Shown here piece after piece: positions 43,335 to 51,330 of a DNA stretch of 64,000 nucleotides. Origin of the DNA: Saprospiraceae bacterium (GTDB taxonomy: Bacteria > Bacteroidota > Bacteroidia > Chitinophagales > Saprospiraceae); assembly GCA_016787345.1 (NCBI GenBank), contig JAEUUU010000047.1:40115-104114 (forward strand), given 5' to 3'. The notes under the pieces were generated by a model that was given only the letters and a program-made list of their open reading frames with translations, was not told where the DNA came from and ran no database searches. The number at the start of each line of letters is the position of its first letter. Positions within the stretch are counted from its first letter, which is position 1. The translations under genes and the position numbers were made by a program.

Positions 43335-43914
43335 ATTTTTCTCCGCCCATCCTCAAAAAATACCGCCCCCAAAGGCCCAGACTCCACCCCAAAAGCGAGC
43401 CCAAAGCTGCCCCCGCCAACACATCGAGCGGATAATGCACCCCGACATACACCTGGGAAAAAGCAATCAGCCCGGCCCAACTCAACAAAGCCGGGCGAAC
43501 CCACCGCGCCCTGCGCCCAAAAATGCCAATCAAAAATACGGCTGCGGCAAAATGATTCGCCGCGTGCGACGACGTAAAACTGTATCCGCTACCGCATCCT
43601 TCCAGGCGAAGTATGACCTGCTCCTGCATATCCGGATCATTACAGGGGCGAACGCGTTGCACGTTTTTTTTGACCAGCGTACTGCTGGTAAAGTCGGCCA
43701 GCCCTGCGGCCAGTATCACGCCCAGCACGATCAGCCAGCCTTTATTTCCGAAGTTGAGCCACGAGACGGAAGCGATGAACAAATACAAGGGCGCCCATAT
43801 CCACTTCTCCCGGCACCAGGGCAACAATACATCGAAGACGGGATTGTCCAAACCCGTGTTGATCGCCCAGAACACGGTTTTATCCAATGCAATCAGACTG
43901 TCGAGCCAGCTCAT
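43333..43914 (-). CDS. PAP2 family phosphatase
   Basis: 193 residues with about five membrane helices. The three PAP2 motifs are present: KKNVQRVRP (motif 1), SFTSSHAANHF (motif 2, PSGH-like with SSH) and SQVYVGVHYPLDVLAGAALG (motif 3 with the catalytic His). Members remove phosphate from lipid phosphates such as undecaprenyl diphosphate or phosphatidic acid at the membrane. The N-terminus overlaps the stop of the upstream methyltransferase gene by four bases (ATGA), so they are coupled. Precise lipid substrate is unknown. Confidence 0.92.
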   Translation of the reverse strand: MSWLDSLIALDKTVFWAINTGLDNPVFDVLLPWCREKWIWAPLYLFIASVSWLNFGNKGWLIVLGVILAAGLADFTSSTLVKKNVQRVRPCNDPDMQEQVILRLEGCGSGYSFTSSHAANHFAAAVFLIGIFGRRARWVRPALLSWAGLIAFSQVYVGVHYPLDVLAGAALGSLLGWSLGLWGRYFLRMGGEK

Positions 43915-44651
43915 GACACCGCGTTTTTTTGTGCAACAATGATCAGTCGTTTGGAGTTTTTGGGGTCGTAGGGCGCAAGGTCATAACTCCCGTATACCGA
44001 CCGAATCCCGAGATCCAGGGCTTGAAACATCGCTTCAAAATCGGGGAGGGTGAAAAGCCGTACTCGTTCCCGATACGCAAAATGCCGCCCGCCGGTGACA
44101 AACTCGATGGTTTTGTACACATGGCCATTGCGAACCGATTTGCGAATATCGAAAGGAATGCCGTCTACCACCTTGTGCTCATGCCGTACCAGGGTTTGTT
44201 TCACCCATTCTGCATTGAAAAAATCGAGCAGAAACAAGCCGCCGGGTTTAAGGTTGAGGCAAACGTTTTTGAGCGTACGGGTATGGTCTCTGTCGTGCTG
44301 AAAGTACCCGAAGCTGGTAAAAAAATTGACCACCGCATCGAAATAGTTGATCCTGAAGGGCAATCGCATGTCGTGTTGGTAAAAGTGCAGGCGATCGTGC
44401 TCAAACTGCCGCGCAAAGCCGATGCTCGACGCGGAAATATCGAGGCCCGTTACATCGAAACCCTGCTCTGCCAGGTATCTGGCATGGCGACCCTTGCCAC
44501 AAGCCAGATCAAGTACCCGGGCGCCGGGCGGCAATTCGAGCGCCCGCAAAAAATTGTCGAGCACCCGGCGGGCTTCGTTTTCATCCCGGTTTTTGTACAA
44601 AGTGTGGTAATAAGGCGAGTCGAACCACTCGGAAAACCATTCGCGTTTCAT
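43911..44651 (-). CDS. Class I SAM-dependent methyltransferase
   Basis: 246 residues from ATG 44651 (an ATG three codons upstream at 44660 is possible). Motif I VLDLACGKGRHARYLAEQGFDVTGLDIS (about 45-72), motif II FDAVVNFFTSFGYF and post-motif LKPGGLFLLDFFN are clear. The N-terminal WFSEWFDSPYYHTLYKNRDENEA segment is a recognisable Bacteroidetes subfamily of small-molecule methyltransferases. Substrate unknown. It is coupled to the downstream PAP2 gene and divergent from mqnB. Confidence 0.9.
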   Translation of the reverse strand: MKREWFSEWFDSPYYHTLYKNRDENEARRVLDNFLRALELPPGARVLDLACGKGRHARYLAEQGFDVTGLDISASSIGFARQFEHDRLHFYQHDMRLPFRINYFDAVVNFFTSFGYFQHDRDHTRTLKNVCLNLKPGGLFLLDFFNAEWVKQTLVRHEHKVVDGIPFDIRKSVRNGHVYKTIEFVTGGRHFAYRERVRLFTLPDFEAMFQALDLGIRSVYGSYDLAPYDPKNSKRLIIVAQKNAVS

Positions 44652-44750
44652 GATGCGCAAAGAAAACCAGAATTTGCCGCAAGCCGCATACGGGAATAAG
44701 ATACTCAGGGAAAATGACAGGCCGTTCCGCCGTTCCCGGTGCGAAGCCGC

Positions 44751-44758
44751 TACCTTTG
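44751..44758 (+). promoter_or_regulatory. Promoter -7 box for mqnB
   Basis: TACCTTTG matches TAnnTTTG and lies 7 nt before the ATG at 44766, so the mRNA would have a leader of about 4 nt. Confidence 0.5.
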
Positions 44759-44765
44759 CCGGGTC

Positions 44766-45443
44766 ATGAATATACTACTCGTCGCTGCCACTCCATTTGA
44801 AATAGCAGGCGCCGTACAATGGCTGGAACAAAACAGCCAGTCGGTCGAACCCGGTATTTTTTTATATAAACATCTGACGATCAGGGTGCTGGTTACCGGG
44901 GTAGGCCCAAGCAACACTGCCTGGGAACTGGGTCTTTCCCTGGGCGCGTCGCTGCCCGACTGGGCGATCAATGCGGGGGTTGCCGGCGCATTCGACCGCA
45001 ACCTGTCCCTGGGCGAAGTTGTGCACGTGGTGCAGGAGCGTTTTGGCGATCTGGGCGTGGAAGAAGCGGACGGCTCGTTTACCGACCTGTTCGAACTGGG
45101 CCTGCTCGCCCCCGACCAGGCGCCTTTTCAAAAAGCATTGCTGCGTGATCCGGATCTCAGTCAGGCGGAGTTTCTGCCGAGGGTAAAGGGCCTGACGGTC
45201 AGCAAAGTACATGGGGCGGCCAGGTCGATTTCTGCTATTCGGGACAAGTATCCGGAAGCCCAGGTCGAGACGATGGAAGGCGCGGCCTTTTTTTTGGGCT
45301 GTTTGTCGGCAGGCATTCCTTTTACGGCCATTCGGGCGATTTCCAACTACGTGGAGCCCCGCAACCGCGCAGGATGGCGGCTGGATGAAGCAATTGGCAA
45401 CCTCAATAAGGTATTGATCGATTTGCTGGAATCGCTGGCTTAA
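44766..45443 (+). CDS. mqnB: Futalosine hydrolase
   Basis: 225 residues from ATG 44766; ATG 44739 is upstream of the promoter box. It belongs to the purine-nucleoside phosphorylase/MTA nucleosidase fold and splits futalosine into dehypoxanthinyl futalosine and hypoxanthine in the futalosine route to menaquinone. Motifs: LLVAATPFEI start, VTGVGPSNTAWELG, INAGVAGAF, VETMEGAAFFLGC and IRAISNYVEPRNR, the last typical of MqnB. Menaquinone fits the respiratory context (cbb3 oxidase). The stop overlaps the convergent gene's stop region by four bases. Confidence 0.93.
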   Translation: MNILLVAATPFEIAGAVQWLEQNSQSVEPGIFLYKHLTIRVLVTGVGPSNTAWELGLSLGASLPDWAINAGVAGAFDRNLSLGEVVHVVQERFGDLGVEEADGSFTDLFELGLLAPDQAPFQKALLRDPDLSQAEFLPRVKGLTVSKVHGAARSISAIRDKYPEAQVETMEGAAFFLGCLSAGIPFTAIRAISNYVEPRNRAGWRLDEAIGNLNKVLIDLLESLA

Positions 45444-46771
45444 TCTTCCTGTTCGATAAATCGAACGCCCATCGTTTCCAGTTCTTTCATCACCGGTTCG
45501 TATACTTCCGGCATGGTGGGGATGTTCACGCCGGTGGTAGAAATCCGGCCCAGCATCAGCAATTTGACAAACACACCCAGCGGCAACCCGACCAGTCGCG
45601 ACATGGCCGTGTCTTCGCTGTTTTCTCCTTTCATCACCAGCGTGGAAGTCAGTTTGCGTTTACGGCGGTTGAGTTCGTATTCAAACACGTGTTGCATGAT
45701 GACCATATCGCGGTCGTTGGGCTTGAGCGCCCATTTTTCCAGCAACAGGTTTTCCAGGATCAGCGAGGGGGTGGCGTTTTGCACCTTGATGCGTTTTTTG
45801 CTGAAGAGCCCCAGCCATTCGAGTTTTTGCATCACTTCGCCATCGGGTGGCAGTTCGACCATTTTCGCCACGCGGTCTTTGACTGATCCGGTATGTTCGC
45901 TGTTGCCCAGAAAAGCCTCCATGAGGTCGTGATAGGTCAGTTTGTCGGAGTCGACGATGGGGAATGTGGCATCGGTAAGGCCTATGCGCACCAGCGCATT
46001 CCAGGCATCGCAAAAGCCGCGGTGACGTATGGTGCCTCGGAAAAGCGTTTTGATATCGCCCAGGCCGTAGGCTTCGCGGTACAGAAGCGAGTCGCGATTG
46101 GCGTACACTTCCCATTTACCCATACCGGGAATATCGACCAGACGGTATTGTTTAAAAAGGCGGCGGTACGGGATATATTTCAGTTTGCTGTCTTCGAGAT
46201 ACTGAGCAGTACCCTGCCCGGCGAGTACGACGTTGCGGGGATTCCAGCTGAATTTGTAGTGCCAGGGGTTGTCGTCGCTCTCGGGCGCCACCAGCCCGCC
46301 CGTATAGGAATAAAACGCCGTGATTTTTCCGCCCGCGGCCTTGATCTGGTGGATGCGCTGCATGGCGCTCATGTGGTCGATTCCGGGATCGAGCCCGATT
46401 TCGTTCATAAAAACAAGTGCTCTCTGACGGGCGTCGTCGCCCAGGCGCAGCACTTGTTTGGAAACGTAGCTGGCAGTCACCATGTGTTTGCCCAGCGCGA
46501 TACAGTCCTGTGCAAGTTCGAGGTGCATCTGAGGGGGCAAAAGCGAAACGACCACATCGTGCCGCTGTATAATATCGCGGCGGTCGTTGGTTTTGGATGC
46601 ATCCAGCCAAATGGCGCGGCCATTCGGGCGTCCGGCGACCTTTTTCTGAGCCATTTCCAGGTTGGCGTCGGCGATAGTGACAAAAAAATTGTGCTCGCGA
46701 GCCGCGTCGAGGATATAATTGATCAGCGCAGTGGCGGAACGACCGGCGCCGATGATCAGCAAATTATTCAT
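45440..46771 (-). CDS. Saccharopine dehydrogenase-like oxidoreductase
   Basis: 443 residues from ATG 46771 (MNNLLIIGAGRSATALINYIL). The Rossmann motif GAGRSA (8-13), VVVSLLPPQMHLELAQDCIALGKHMVTASYVS and IGLDPGIDHMSAM are conserved in saccharopine dehydrogenases of the LYS9/LKR-SDH type, which form or cleave saccharopine in lysine metabolism. The C-terminal catalytic domain is complete (about 130-440), ending TTGVNIPTMPEVYEPVMKEL. In this phylum it probably serves lysine degradation. No partner gene for lysine breakdown is adjacent. Confidence 0.92.
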   Translation of the reverse strand: MNNLLIIGAGRSATALINYILDAAREHNFFVTIADANLEMAQKKVAGRPNGRAIWLDASKTNDRRDIIQRHDVVVSLLPPQMHLELAQDCIALGKHMVTASYVSKQVLRLGDDARQRALVFMNEIGLDPGIDHMSAMQRIHQIKAAGGKITAFYSYTGGLVAPESDDNPWHYKFSWNPRNVVLAGQGTAQYLEDSKLKYIPYRRLFKQYRLVDIPGMGKWEVYANRDSLLYREAYGLGDIKTLFRGTIRHRGFCDAWNALVRIGLTDATFPIVDSDKLTYHDLMEAFLGNSEHTGSVKDRVAKMVELPPDGEVMQKLEWLGLFSKKRIKVQNATPSLILENLLLEKWALKPNDRDMVIMQHVFEYELNRRKRKLTSTLVMKGENSEDTAMSRLVGLPLGVFVKLLMLGRISTTGVNIPTMPEVYEPVMKELETMGVRFIEQED

Positions 46772-46989
46772 AGGTAGTTGTCCAGTTTTGTAAGGCAAAG
46801 AAAATTGTCCGGGCGGTTCTGCTTTCCTTAAGGGGTTCTTTTTTGCAAAATATTTACAGTTGGGTAAAGTTTATAATTCACAACTGTACTATATTTTATA
46901 TTAATTAATTAATTGTATATCAAGGTTTAAGGAATTATTTTGTCATTTAATTTAGTTAAATAATATTTCACAAAGCGGAAAAAATGTTA

Positions 46990-47020
46990 TTGGTGGGCGC
47001 CTGGCAAGGCTGCACTTTTG
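46990..47020 (+). promoter_or_regulatory. Near-consensus promoter without a clear gene
   Basis: TTG at 46990-46992, a 20-nt spacer and CACTTTTG at 47013-47020 (TA replaced by CA). Downstream is a 16-codon frame at 47063 (MSFGYVHGISLAHTSC) and then the dyad at 47095. It may drive a leader peptide or a short RNA. Confidence 0.4.
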
Positions 47021-47094
47021 TATCATCAAAAAAACATCAACGCTGCTTCAAACGAGAACAGCAATGAGTTTTGGATATGTTCATGGGATTTCAC

Positions 47095-47154
47095 TAGCGC
47101 ATACTTCGTGCTGAAAGCCGTTCGCCCAGGCTGAGTGGCTTTCAGCCGGCGCTA
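47095..47154. repeat. REP-like intergenic dyad
   Basis: Outer arms TAGCGC (47095-47100) with GCGCTA (47149-47154), inner 10-bp stem GCTGAAAGCC (47110-47119) with GGCTTTCAGC (47137-47146) and a 17-nt loop. Its TAGCGC/GCGCTA ends recall the element at 57312-57431. Confidence 0.7.
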
Positions 47155-47177
47155 CAAGAAAAGTGAACTGTACAAAA

Positions 47178-47308
47178 CAAAAAAAGGTCAGTCCTGACGA
47201 CTGACCCCCATTCCGTACTGGAAATGTGCATGGGATTATAACGGGAAGGATGCCATAGCAAGCGGATTAATTATGGCGAGAAATTCTTCAAGGTTTTCGC
47301 GGTTCAGG
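47178..47308 (-). ncRNA. Candidate small RNA, about 130 nt
   Basis: Minus-strand unit defined by an exact promoter (47342 to 47312) and a rho-independent terminator (8-bp stem 47186-47193 with 47199-47206, then seven T). Between them the RNA can form stem-loops: GCGA/TCGC near the 5' end (one bulge), GCCAT/ATGGC, and a CCCA/TGGG stem enclosing TTCC/GGAA. No open frame longer than a few codons fits inside the unit. The family was not recognised; a 6S-like or other regulatory RNA is possible. Confidence 0.55.
47184..47206 (-). terminator. Terminator of the candidate small RNA
   Basis: On the minus strand, GGTCAGTC-CGTCAG-GACTGACC-type hairpin (8-bp stem) followed by TTTTTTTGTTTTG. No protein gene lies upstream of it on this strand. 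Confidence 0.8.
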
Positions 47309-47311
47309 CCT

Positions 47312-47342
47312 CAAAAGTAACAGACAATTTTTTCAGTGCAAA
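47312..47342 (-). promoter_or_regulatory. Exact Bacteroidetes promoter for the candidate small RNA
   Basis: Minus strand: TTTG (47342-47339), a 19-nt spacer and TACTTTTG (47319-47312), a full match to the consensus. Predicted start near 47308. Confidence 0.75.
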
Positions 47343-47432
47343 TTCCTGGCCAAAAAAATCGACCATCGCAACTAATCCAGACAATTTCAAAACTTCCCAA
47401 TGCGGCCACCCCACCGAACGAAACAATCTTCA

Positions 47433-47464
47433 TTTGTCAAATTTTTCTTTCGTTCATACTTTAA
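47433..47464 (+). promoter_or_regulatory. Possible promoter for a leader or RNA upstream of the TonB/TPR gene
   Basis: TTTG at 47433-47436, a 20-nt spacer and TACTTTAA at 47457-47464 (TAnnTTTG with a degenerate end). The start would be near 47468. Confidence 0.35.
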
Positions 47465-47595
47465 ATTTTGACTTGGCTCATGCGTACACCCGTTACAATC
47501 AAAATTAAAAATGGAACGGTTCGCGTTTCTGCGCACTAAAACCGTCAGCCTCGAAAGCCCTTTCATCCGACAACTTTTCATGAGATTATACTGTC

Positions 47596-47627
47596 AAAAA
47601 GTTCGGCCAGCAGCGGCCGGACTTTTT
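47596..47627 (+). terminator. Terminator-like hairpin upstream of the TonB/TPR gene
   Basis: 13-bp stem with one G-T pair (47596-47608 with 47615-47627), 6-nt loop, then GTTTTTG. It precedes the gene at 47675, so it either ends an upstream short RNA or attenuates that gene. Confidence 0.7.
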
Positions 47628-47674
47628 GTTTTTGCACACTTGCGGTACTTTTCGTGCGATTTATCAATCCGGCC

Positions 47675-48772
47675 ATGCAAAGAATACTCCTTCTGACCCT
47701 TCTCTTTTCGCTGCGCATCGGGCATGCACAGGCTCAAACGACGCCCGATACCACGATCTACAGTTACGCGGAAAGTATGCCTTTCCCGCTTTTCAAGTCC
47801 TGCATACCCGAGCGGCATACGAACTGGACGGCGGATAGTGTGCGACAATGCGCCGAGACGCAACTGCTCACCATCATCGCTCAAAACATCATTTATCCCG
47901 AAGCCGCGCGACAAAACGATATTCAGGGCATCGTTGCCACCACTTTTGTTGTGGAACCCAATGGCCGGATCACCAATATTGGCATCCTGAAGGACATTGG
48001 CGGCGGCTGCGGTGAAGAAGCGATACGCATTCTGAGCGCTCTGGATGAAGCCGGACTGCGTTGGGAGCCGGCCCGGATTAAAGGGCAAGCTGTCCGGATG
48101 CGCCACGTATTGCCCCTGCGTTTCCGGTTGGCGGAAGAAGACCCTTTCCATATCACCAGCGAGGGCGATACGGTGTATGTAGTGTACGATGTCGCGCCGG
48201 AATTTCAGGGCGGCTGGGATTCCCTGGCCAAATTCGTCGTCAATGAACTGGAATATCCCGATGACTGGGCCGATAGTTGCAAAACCGGGGTGATCGAAAT
48301 GGCCCTGCTGATCCGTTCCGACGGCTCCGTCAGTGTGGTGAGCCAACTGGATTACAACTCGCTCGGCATGGATTTTCAGTGGCAGGCGATCCGTTTGGCC
48401 AACCGCACCAGCGGGCACTGGACGCCCGCCCGCTACCAGGATGCCCCTGTGGCGACCACGTTCCCGCTCCGGACCATGTTCAAATCACCGGCTCCCGGAT
48501 GCGCAAAGGCCAACGAACGCTTCGATCAGGCCATGTTGCTCGCCGATGAAGGGGCCACACTGGCCGAGCAAGACCAAAAAGAAGCTGCAGTGGAAAAATG
48601 GACGCAGGCCCTCAAACTTCACCCCGGCAATACGGAAATCCTGTATTTCAGGGGCACGACGCTGCTCGAACTCAACCGCCGCGACGAAGCCTGCGCCGAT
48701 TGGGGCGAAGTCAAACGCCGCATCGGCGTGACCTGGTTCGAACAAATTCGAAGACTGGTATGTGGCTGGTAA
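47675..48772 (+). CDS. Periplasmic protein with two TonB-like domains and a TPR-like end
   Basis: 365 residues from ATG 47675 (the longer GTG start at 47654 is less likely). Signal peptide (1-21, GHAQAQ). A first TonB_C domain (about 55-155: NIIYPEAARQNDIQGIVATTFVVEPNGRI, GGGCGEEAIRIL) and a second, more divergent one (about 170-270: PEFQGGWDSLAKFVVNELEYPDDWADSCKTGVIEMALL). Residues about 285-350 form a short TPR-like pair (EKWTQALKLHPGNTEILYFRGTTLLELNRRDEACADW). No membrane anchor. It shares the GCGEE motif with the protein at 18555. Role in outer-membrane processes is inferred. Confidence 0.85.
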   Translation: MQRILLLTLLFSLRIGHAQAQTTPDTTIYSYAESMPFPLFKSCIPERHTNWTADSVRQCAETQLLTIIAQNIIYPEAARQNDIQGIVATTFVVEPNGRITNIGILKDIGGGCGEEAIRILSALDEAGLRWEPARIKGQAVRMRHVLPLRFRLAEEDPFHITSEGDTVYVVYDVAPEFQGGWDSLAKFVVNELEYPDDWADSCKTGVIEMALLIRSDGSVSVVSQLDYNSLGMDFQWQAIRLANRTSGHWTPARYQDAPVATTFPLRTMFKSPAPGCAKANERFDQAMLLADEGATLAEQDQKEAAVEKWTQALKLHPGNTEILYFRGTTLLELNRRDEACADWGEVKRRIGVTWFEQIRRLVCGW

Positions 48773-48859
48773 TTATGCGATAATCATCAAGTTAGATGTT
48801 TCCACAAACTTAACACTAACTTAAACCCGACATAAAACCACCGGCCAAATGCAGTCGGC

Positions 48860-48867
48860 TACCTTTG
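48860..48867 (+). promoter_or_regulatory. Promoter -7 box for the two-component genes
   Basis: TACCTTTG matches TAnnTTTG; start near 48871 gives a leader of about 13 nt to the ATG at 48884. Confidence 0.5.
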
Positions 48868-48883
48868 CCCAAAATTGACACAC

Positions 48884-49576
48884 ATGAAGGGAACCCCGCC
48901 TGCGAAGAAAATTCTCATCGTAGACGACGAGCCGGACATTCTCGAATTTCTGCGCTACAACCTTAAAAAAGAAGGTTTCGAAGTCGTTACAGCCAATGAT
49001 GGGCGCCAAGCCCTGGTCGTCGCCGAACAGGAAAAACCGCAACTCATCATCCTGGATATCATGATGCCCGAGCTCGACGGGGTTGAAACCTGCCGCATTC
49101 TGCGTTCGCGCAAAGAGTTCAACGATACCCCTGTCGCTTTCCTGACCGCCCGCGATGAAGACTTTTCCCAAATCACCGCGCTCGACGTCGGCGGCGACGA
49201 TTACATCACCAAACCGATAAAACCCCGCGTACTCATCAGCCGTATCAATGCGCTGCTGCGCCGCTCGGGCCGCACCGACGACGACGACAGCACCGCCATT
49301 GCCGTGCATGATCTGGTGATCGATCGTGAAAAAGTGTTGGTATTCAGGGGCGCACAAGCCATCGAGCTGCCGAGAAAAGAATTTGAAATCCTGTGGCTGC
49401 TGGCTTCCAAACCAGGCCGCGTTTTTACAAGAGAAGAAATTTTTGATAAAATCTGGGGCAATGACGTCATCGTGGGCAACCGAACCATCGACGTCCATAT
49501 CCGTAAATTGCGCGAACGGCTGGGCGAGGAGTACATCAAAACCATGAAAGGTATTGGGTACAAATTTGACTTTTGA
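48884..49576 (+). CDS. OmpR/PhoB-family response regulator
   Basis: 230 residues from ATG 48884. Receiver domain (about 8-125) with acidic pocket DDEPD, phosphorylation site Asp58 (LIILDIMMPE), Thr in LTARDED and Lys in ITKPIKP. The OmpR-type winged helix (about 135-230) has LPRKEFEILWLLASKPGRVFTREEIFDKIWG and VGNRTIDVHIRKLRERLGEEYIKTMKGIGYKFDF. It is followed 9 bp later by a histidine kinase and resembles the PhoB branch. Target genes are not identified. Confidence 0.95.
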   Translation: MKGTPPAKKILIVDDEPDILEFLRYNLKKEGFEVVTANDGRQALVVAEQEKPQLIILDIMMPELDGVETCRILRSRKEFNDTPVAFLTARDEDFSQITALDVGGDDYITKPIKPRVLISRINALLRRSGRTDDDDSTAIAVHDLVIDREKVLVFRGAQAIELPRKEFEILWLLASKPGRVFTREEIFDKIWGNDVIVGNRTIDVHIRKLRERLGEEYIKTMKGIGYKFDF

Positions 49577-49585
49577 TCCGAAAAC

Positions 49586-50674
49586 ATGCCGAATTTTACG
49601 CCCACGTTGCGTCCTAACCTTGCTATGTTTAAAAATCAGACCCCGCTTCAATTAGCGCTTTTCACGGCGTTTACATCGGCAGCGATCGCCACTTTTCTGG
49701 CCTCCTTGCTGGGCCTGTCACAACTGCTGCGCATCACGGCAATCGACCTCGCGCTGCTGTTCGTTGGCGTTTTCGTTATTGTCTTCACTTCCAATTTTTA
49801 CTTCATCCGGTATTACATTTTCAGGAAGATCAAACTGATTTACAAGGTTATTCACCGCCACAAAATGTCGTCTGACTTTAAAGCGGACAAAATAGAAATG
49901 GACAAGAATATCCTCGATCAGGTAGAAAATGAAGTCAGCCAGTGGGCAGAGGAAAATGACCGGGAAATTGAAGAACTCGAAAAACTGGCTACTTACCGCC
50001 GGCGGTTTATCGGCGACGTATCGCACGAATTAAAAACCCCGATTTTTAATATACAGGGCTTTGTCCATACCCTGCTCGACGGTGCGCTCGACGACCCCGA
50101 GGTCAACAAACTTTATCTCCAGCGCGCCGCCCGCAACGTTGACCGCCTGCAGGCCATCGTGGAAGATCTGGAAACCATCAACAAACTGGAAGGCGGACAA
50201 ATGGTGCTCGATCTTCGCGATTTTGACATCCACGAACTCGCCGACGAGGTTTTTGCCGACCTCGAAATGCGCGCTCAGGAGCGAAATATCCGATTGGTGT
50301 ACAAGGAAGGCGCTAACCAGCATTTTCGCGTACGCGCCGACAAGGAAAATATCCGACAGGTACTGATGAACCTGGTCCATAATTCCATCAAATACGGCCG
50401 GGAAGGCGGAGCGACCAAACTGAGTTTCTACGACATGGAAACCTATGTTCTGGTCGAGATCAGCGACAATGGCATCGGCATTCTGCCCGAACACCTGTCG
50501 CACGTTTTCGACCGCTTTTATCGCGTCGACAAGAGCCGCTCGAGAGACGCCGGCGGCACCGGCCTGGGACTGTCTATCGTCAAACACATCATCGAAGCCC
50601 ACAAACAGACCGTCACGGTACGCAGTACCGTCGGCCAGGGCTCTACCTTTGGTTTTACTCTGGAAAAGGCGTGA
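49586..50674 (+). CDS. Membrane histidine kinase, partner of the PhoB-like regulator
   Basis: 362 residues from ATG 49586; ATG 49625 is an alternative that gives a shorter N-terminus. Two membrane helices (about 25-46 and 53-75) with almost no periplasmic loop, a charged linker, HisKA with His147 in VSHELKTPIFNIQGF, and HATPase motifs NLVHNSIKYG, ISDNGIGILPE and GTGLGLSIVKHI. The layout resembles Bacteroidetes PhoR-like kinases, which sense the envelope or membrane rather than a periplasmic ligand. It forms one operon with the regulator and ends before a hairpin at 50759. Confidence 0.95.
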   Translation: MPNFTPTLRPNLAMFKNQTPLQLALFTAFTSAAIATFLASLLGLSQLLRITAIDLALLFVGVFVIVFTSNFYFIRYYIFRKIKLIYKVIHRHKMSSDFKADKIEMDKNILDQVENEVSQWAEENDREIEELEKLATYRRRFIGDVSHELKTPIFNIQGFVHTLLDGALDDPEVNKLYLQRAARNVDRLQAIVEDLETINKLEGGQMVLDLRDFDIHELADEVFADLEMRAQERNIRLVYKEGANQHFRVRADKENIRQVLMNLVHNSIKYGREGGATKLSFYDMETYVLVEISDNGIGILPEHLSHVFDRFYRVDKSRSRDAGGTGLGLSIVKHIIEAHKQTVTVRSTVGQGSTFGFTLEKA

Positions 50675-50758
50675 TTTATTGCCAACGAGGTAATTAACCC
50701 TGCATTATTTTACGCAAAGCGGCTGTCTTGTATCATTAACCCTGCTATCAAAATTAAC

Positions 50759-50790
50759 GAGCCGCAGAGAAGTGATTTTCTCTGCGGCTC
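50759..50790. terminator. Hairpin between the kinase gene and osmC
   Basis: Perfect 12-bp stem (50759-50770 with 50779-50790), 8-nt loop. It lies between convergent genes, 85 bp after the kinase stop. Confidence 0.7.
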
Positions 50791-50877
50791 TGTATCGCTG
50801 CGACTTTGCGGGAAAAATTTGTCCTAAAATGCGGCCCGGCTTGTTCGGCAGCCTGTTTATCAATTCTGACTGTTTTT

Positions 50878-51321
50878 TTACCCCAGTTTTGCTTCCAGCG
50901 TGATCGGTACGGCGCTCAGAGCCTTGCTCACCGGGCAACCTGTTTTGGCGGCTTCGGCCAGTTCGAGAAACTGATCTTCCGCGATACCGGGCACTTTGGC
51001 GTCCAGTTTCAGGGTGATGTGCATAAAATTCCAGCCGCCGCTGCTGTTGTCCATATCGATGGTAGCGGAGCAGCGCAGTTCTTCCGGGGTGAAACCGGCT
51101 CCGCTGAGACGGAAGCTGAGGGCCATGATATAGCAGCCGGCGTGTGCGGCGGCGATCAGTTCTTCCGGGTTAGTGCCGGCGCGGCCGTCTTCATTTTGAA
51201 AACGGGCTTTTGCCGAATAGGGCGTGCCGGAAAGTACGCCCGAAGGGCCGTCGAGGCTGCCGTTGCCTTCGGCGCCGGTGCCGTGCCATACTGCGGAGGC
51301 GGTGCGTTTGAAAGAAGCCAT
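50878..51321 (-). CDS. OsmC family peroxiredoxin
   Basis: 147 residues. The two redox cysteines of OsmC/Ohr proteins are present as Cys63 (AHAGCYIMAL) and Cys129 (KTGCPVSKAL), with NPEELIAAAHAGCY and the N-terminal RTASAVWHGTGAEGNG block typical of the OsmC branch. These thiol peroxidases reduce organic hydroperoxides in the cytoplasm. A 7-nt repeat array begins ten bases upstream of the start codon. The oxyR gene at 13955 is a possible regulator, but no shared operator was identified. Confidence 0.93.
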   Translation of the reverse strand: MASFKRTASAVWHGTGAEGNGSLDGPSGVLSGTPYSAKARFQNEDGRAGTNPEELIAAAHAGCYIMALSFRLSGAGFTPEELRCSATIDMDNSSGGWNFMHITLKLDAKVPGIAEDQFLELAEAAKTGCPVSKALSAVPITLEAKLG

Positions 51322-51330
51322 AAGTCGTTA

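Larger units (their letters stand above)
46772..47674. other. 900-bp intergenic region with candidate small-RNA units
   Basis: It contains an AT-rich patch (about 46,850-46,980) with TTAATTAATTAATT, a near-consensus promoter (46990-47020), a REP-like dyad (47095-47154), a candidate small RNA with its own promoter and terminator on the minus strand (47178-47342), and a second plus-strand promoter/terminator pair (47433-47627). No convincing protein-coding gene was seen; ORFs of about 60 codons here lack codon or motif support. Confidence 0.7.

Noticed and set aside
47387-47581. 64-codon frame on the minus strand
   Set aside because: No signal, motif or ribosome site; lies across the candidate RNA promoter region and has a composition unlike the neighbours.
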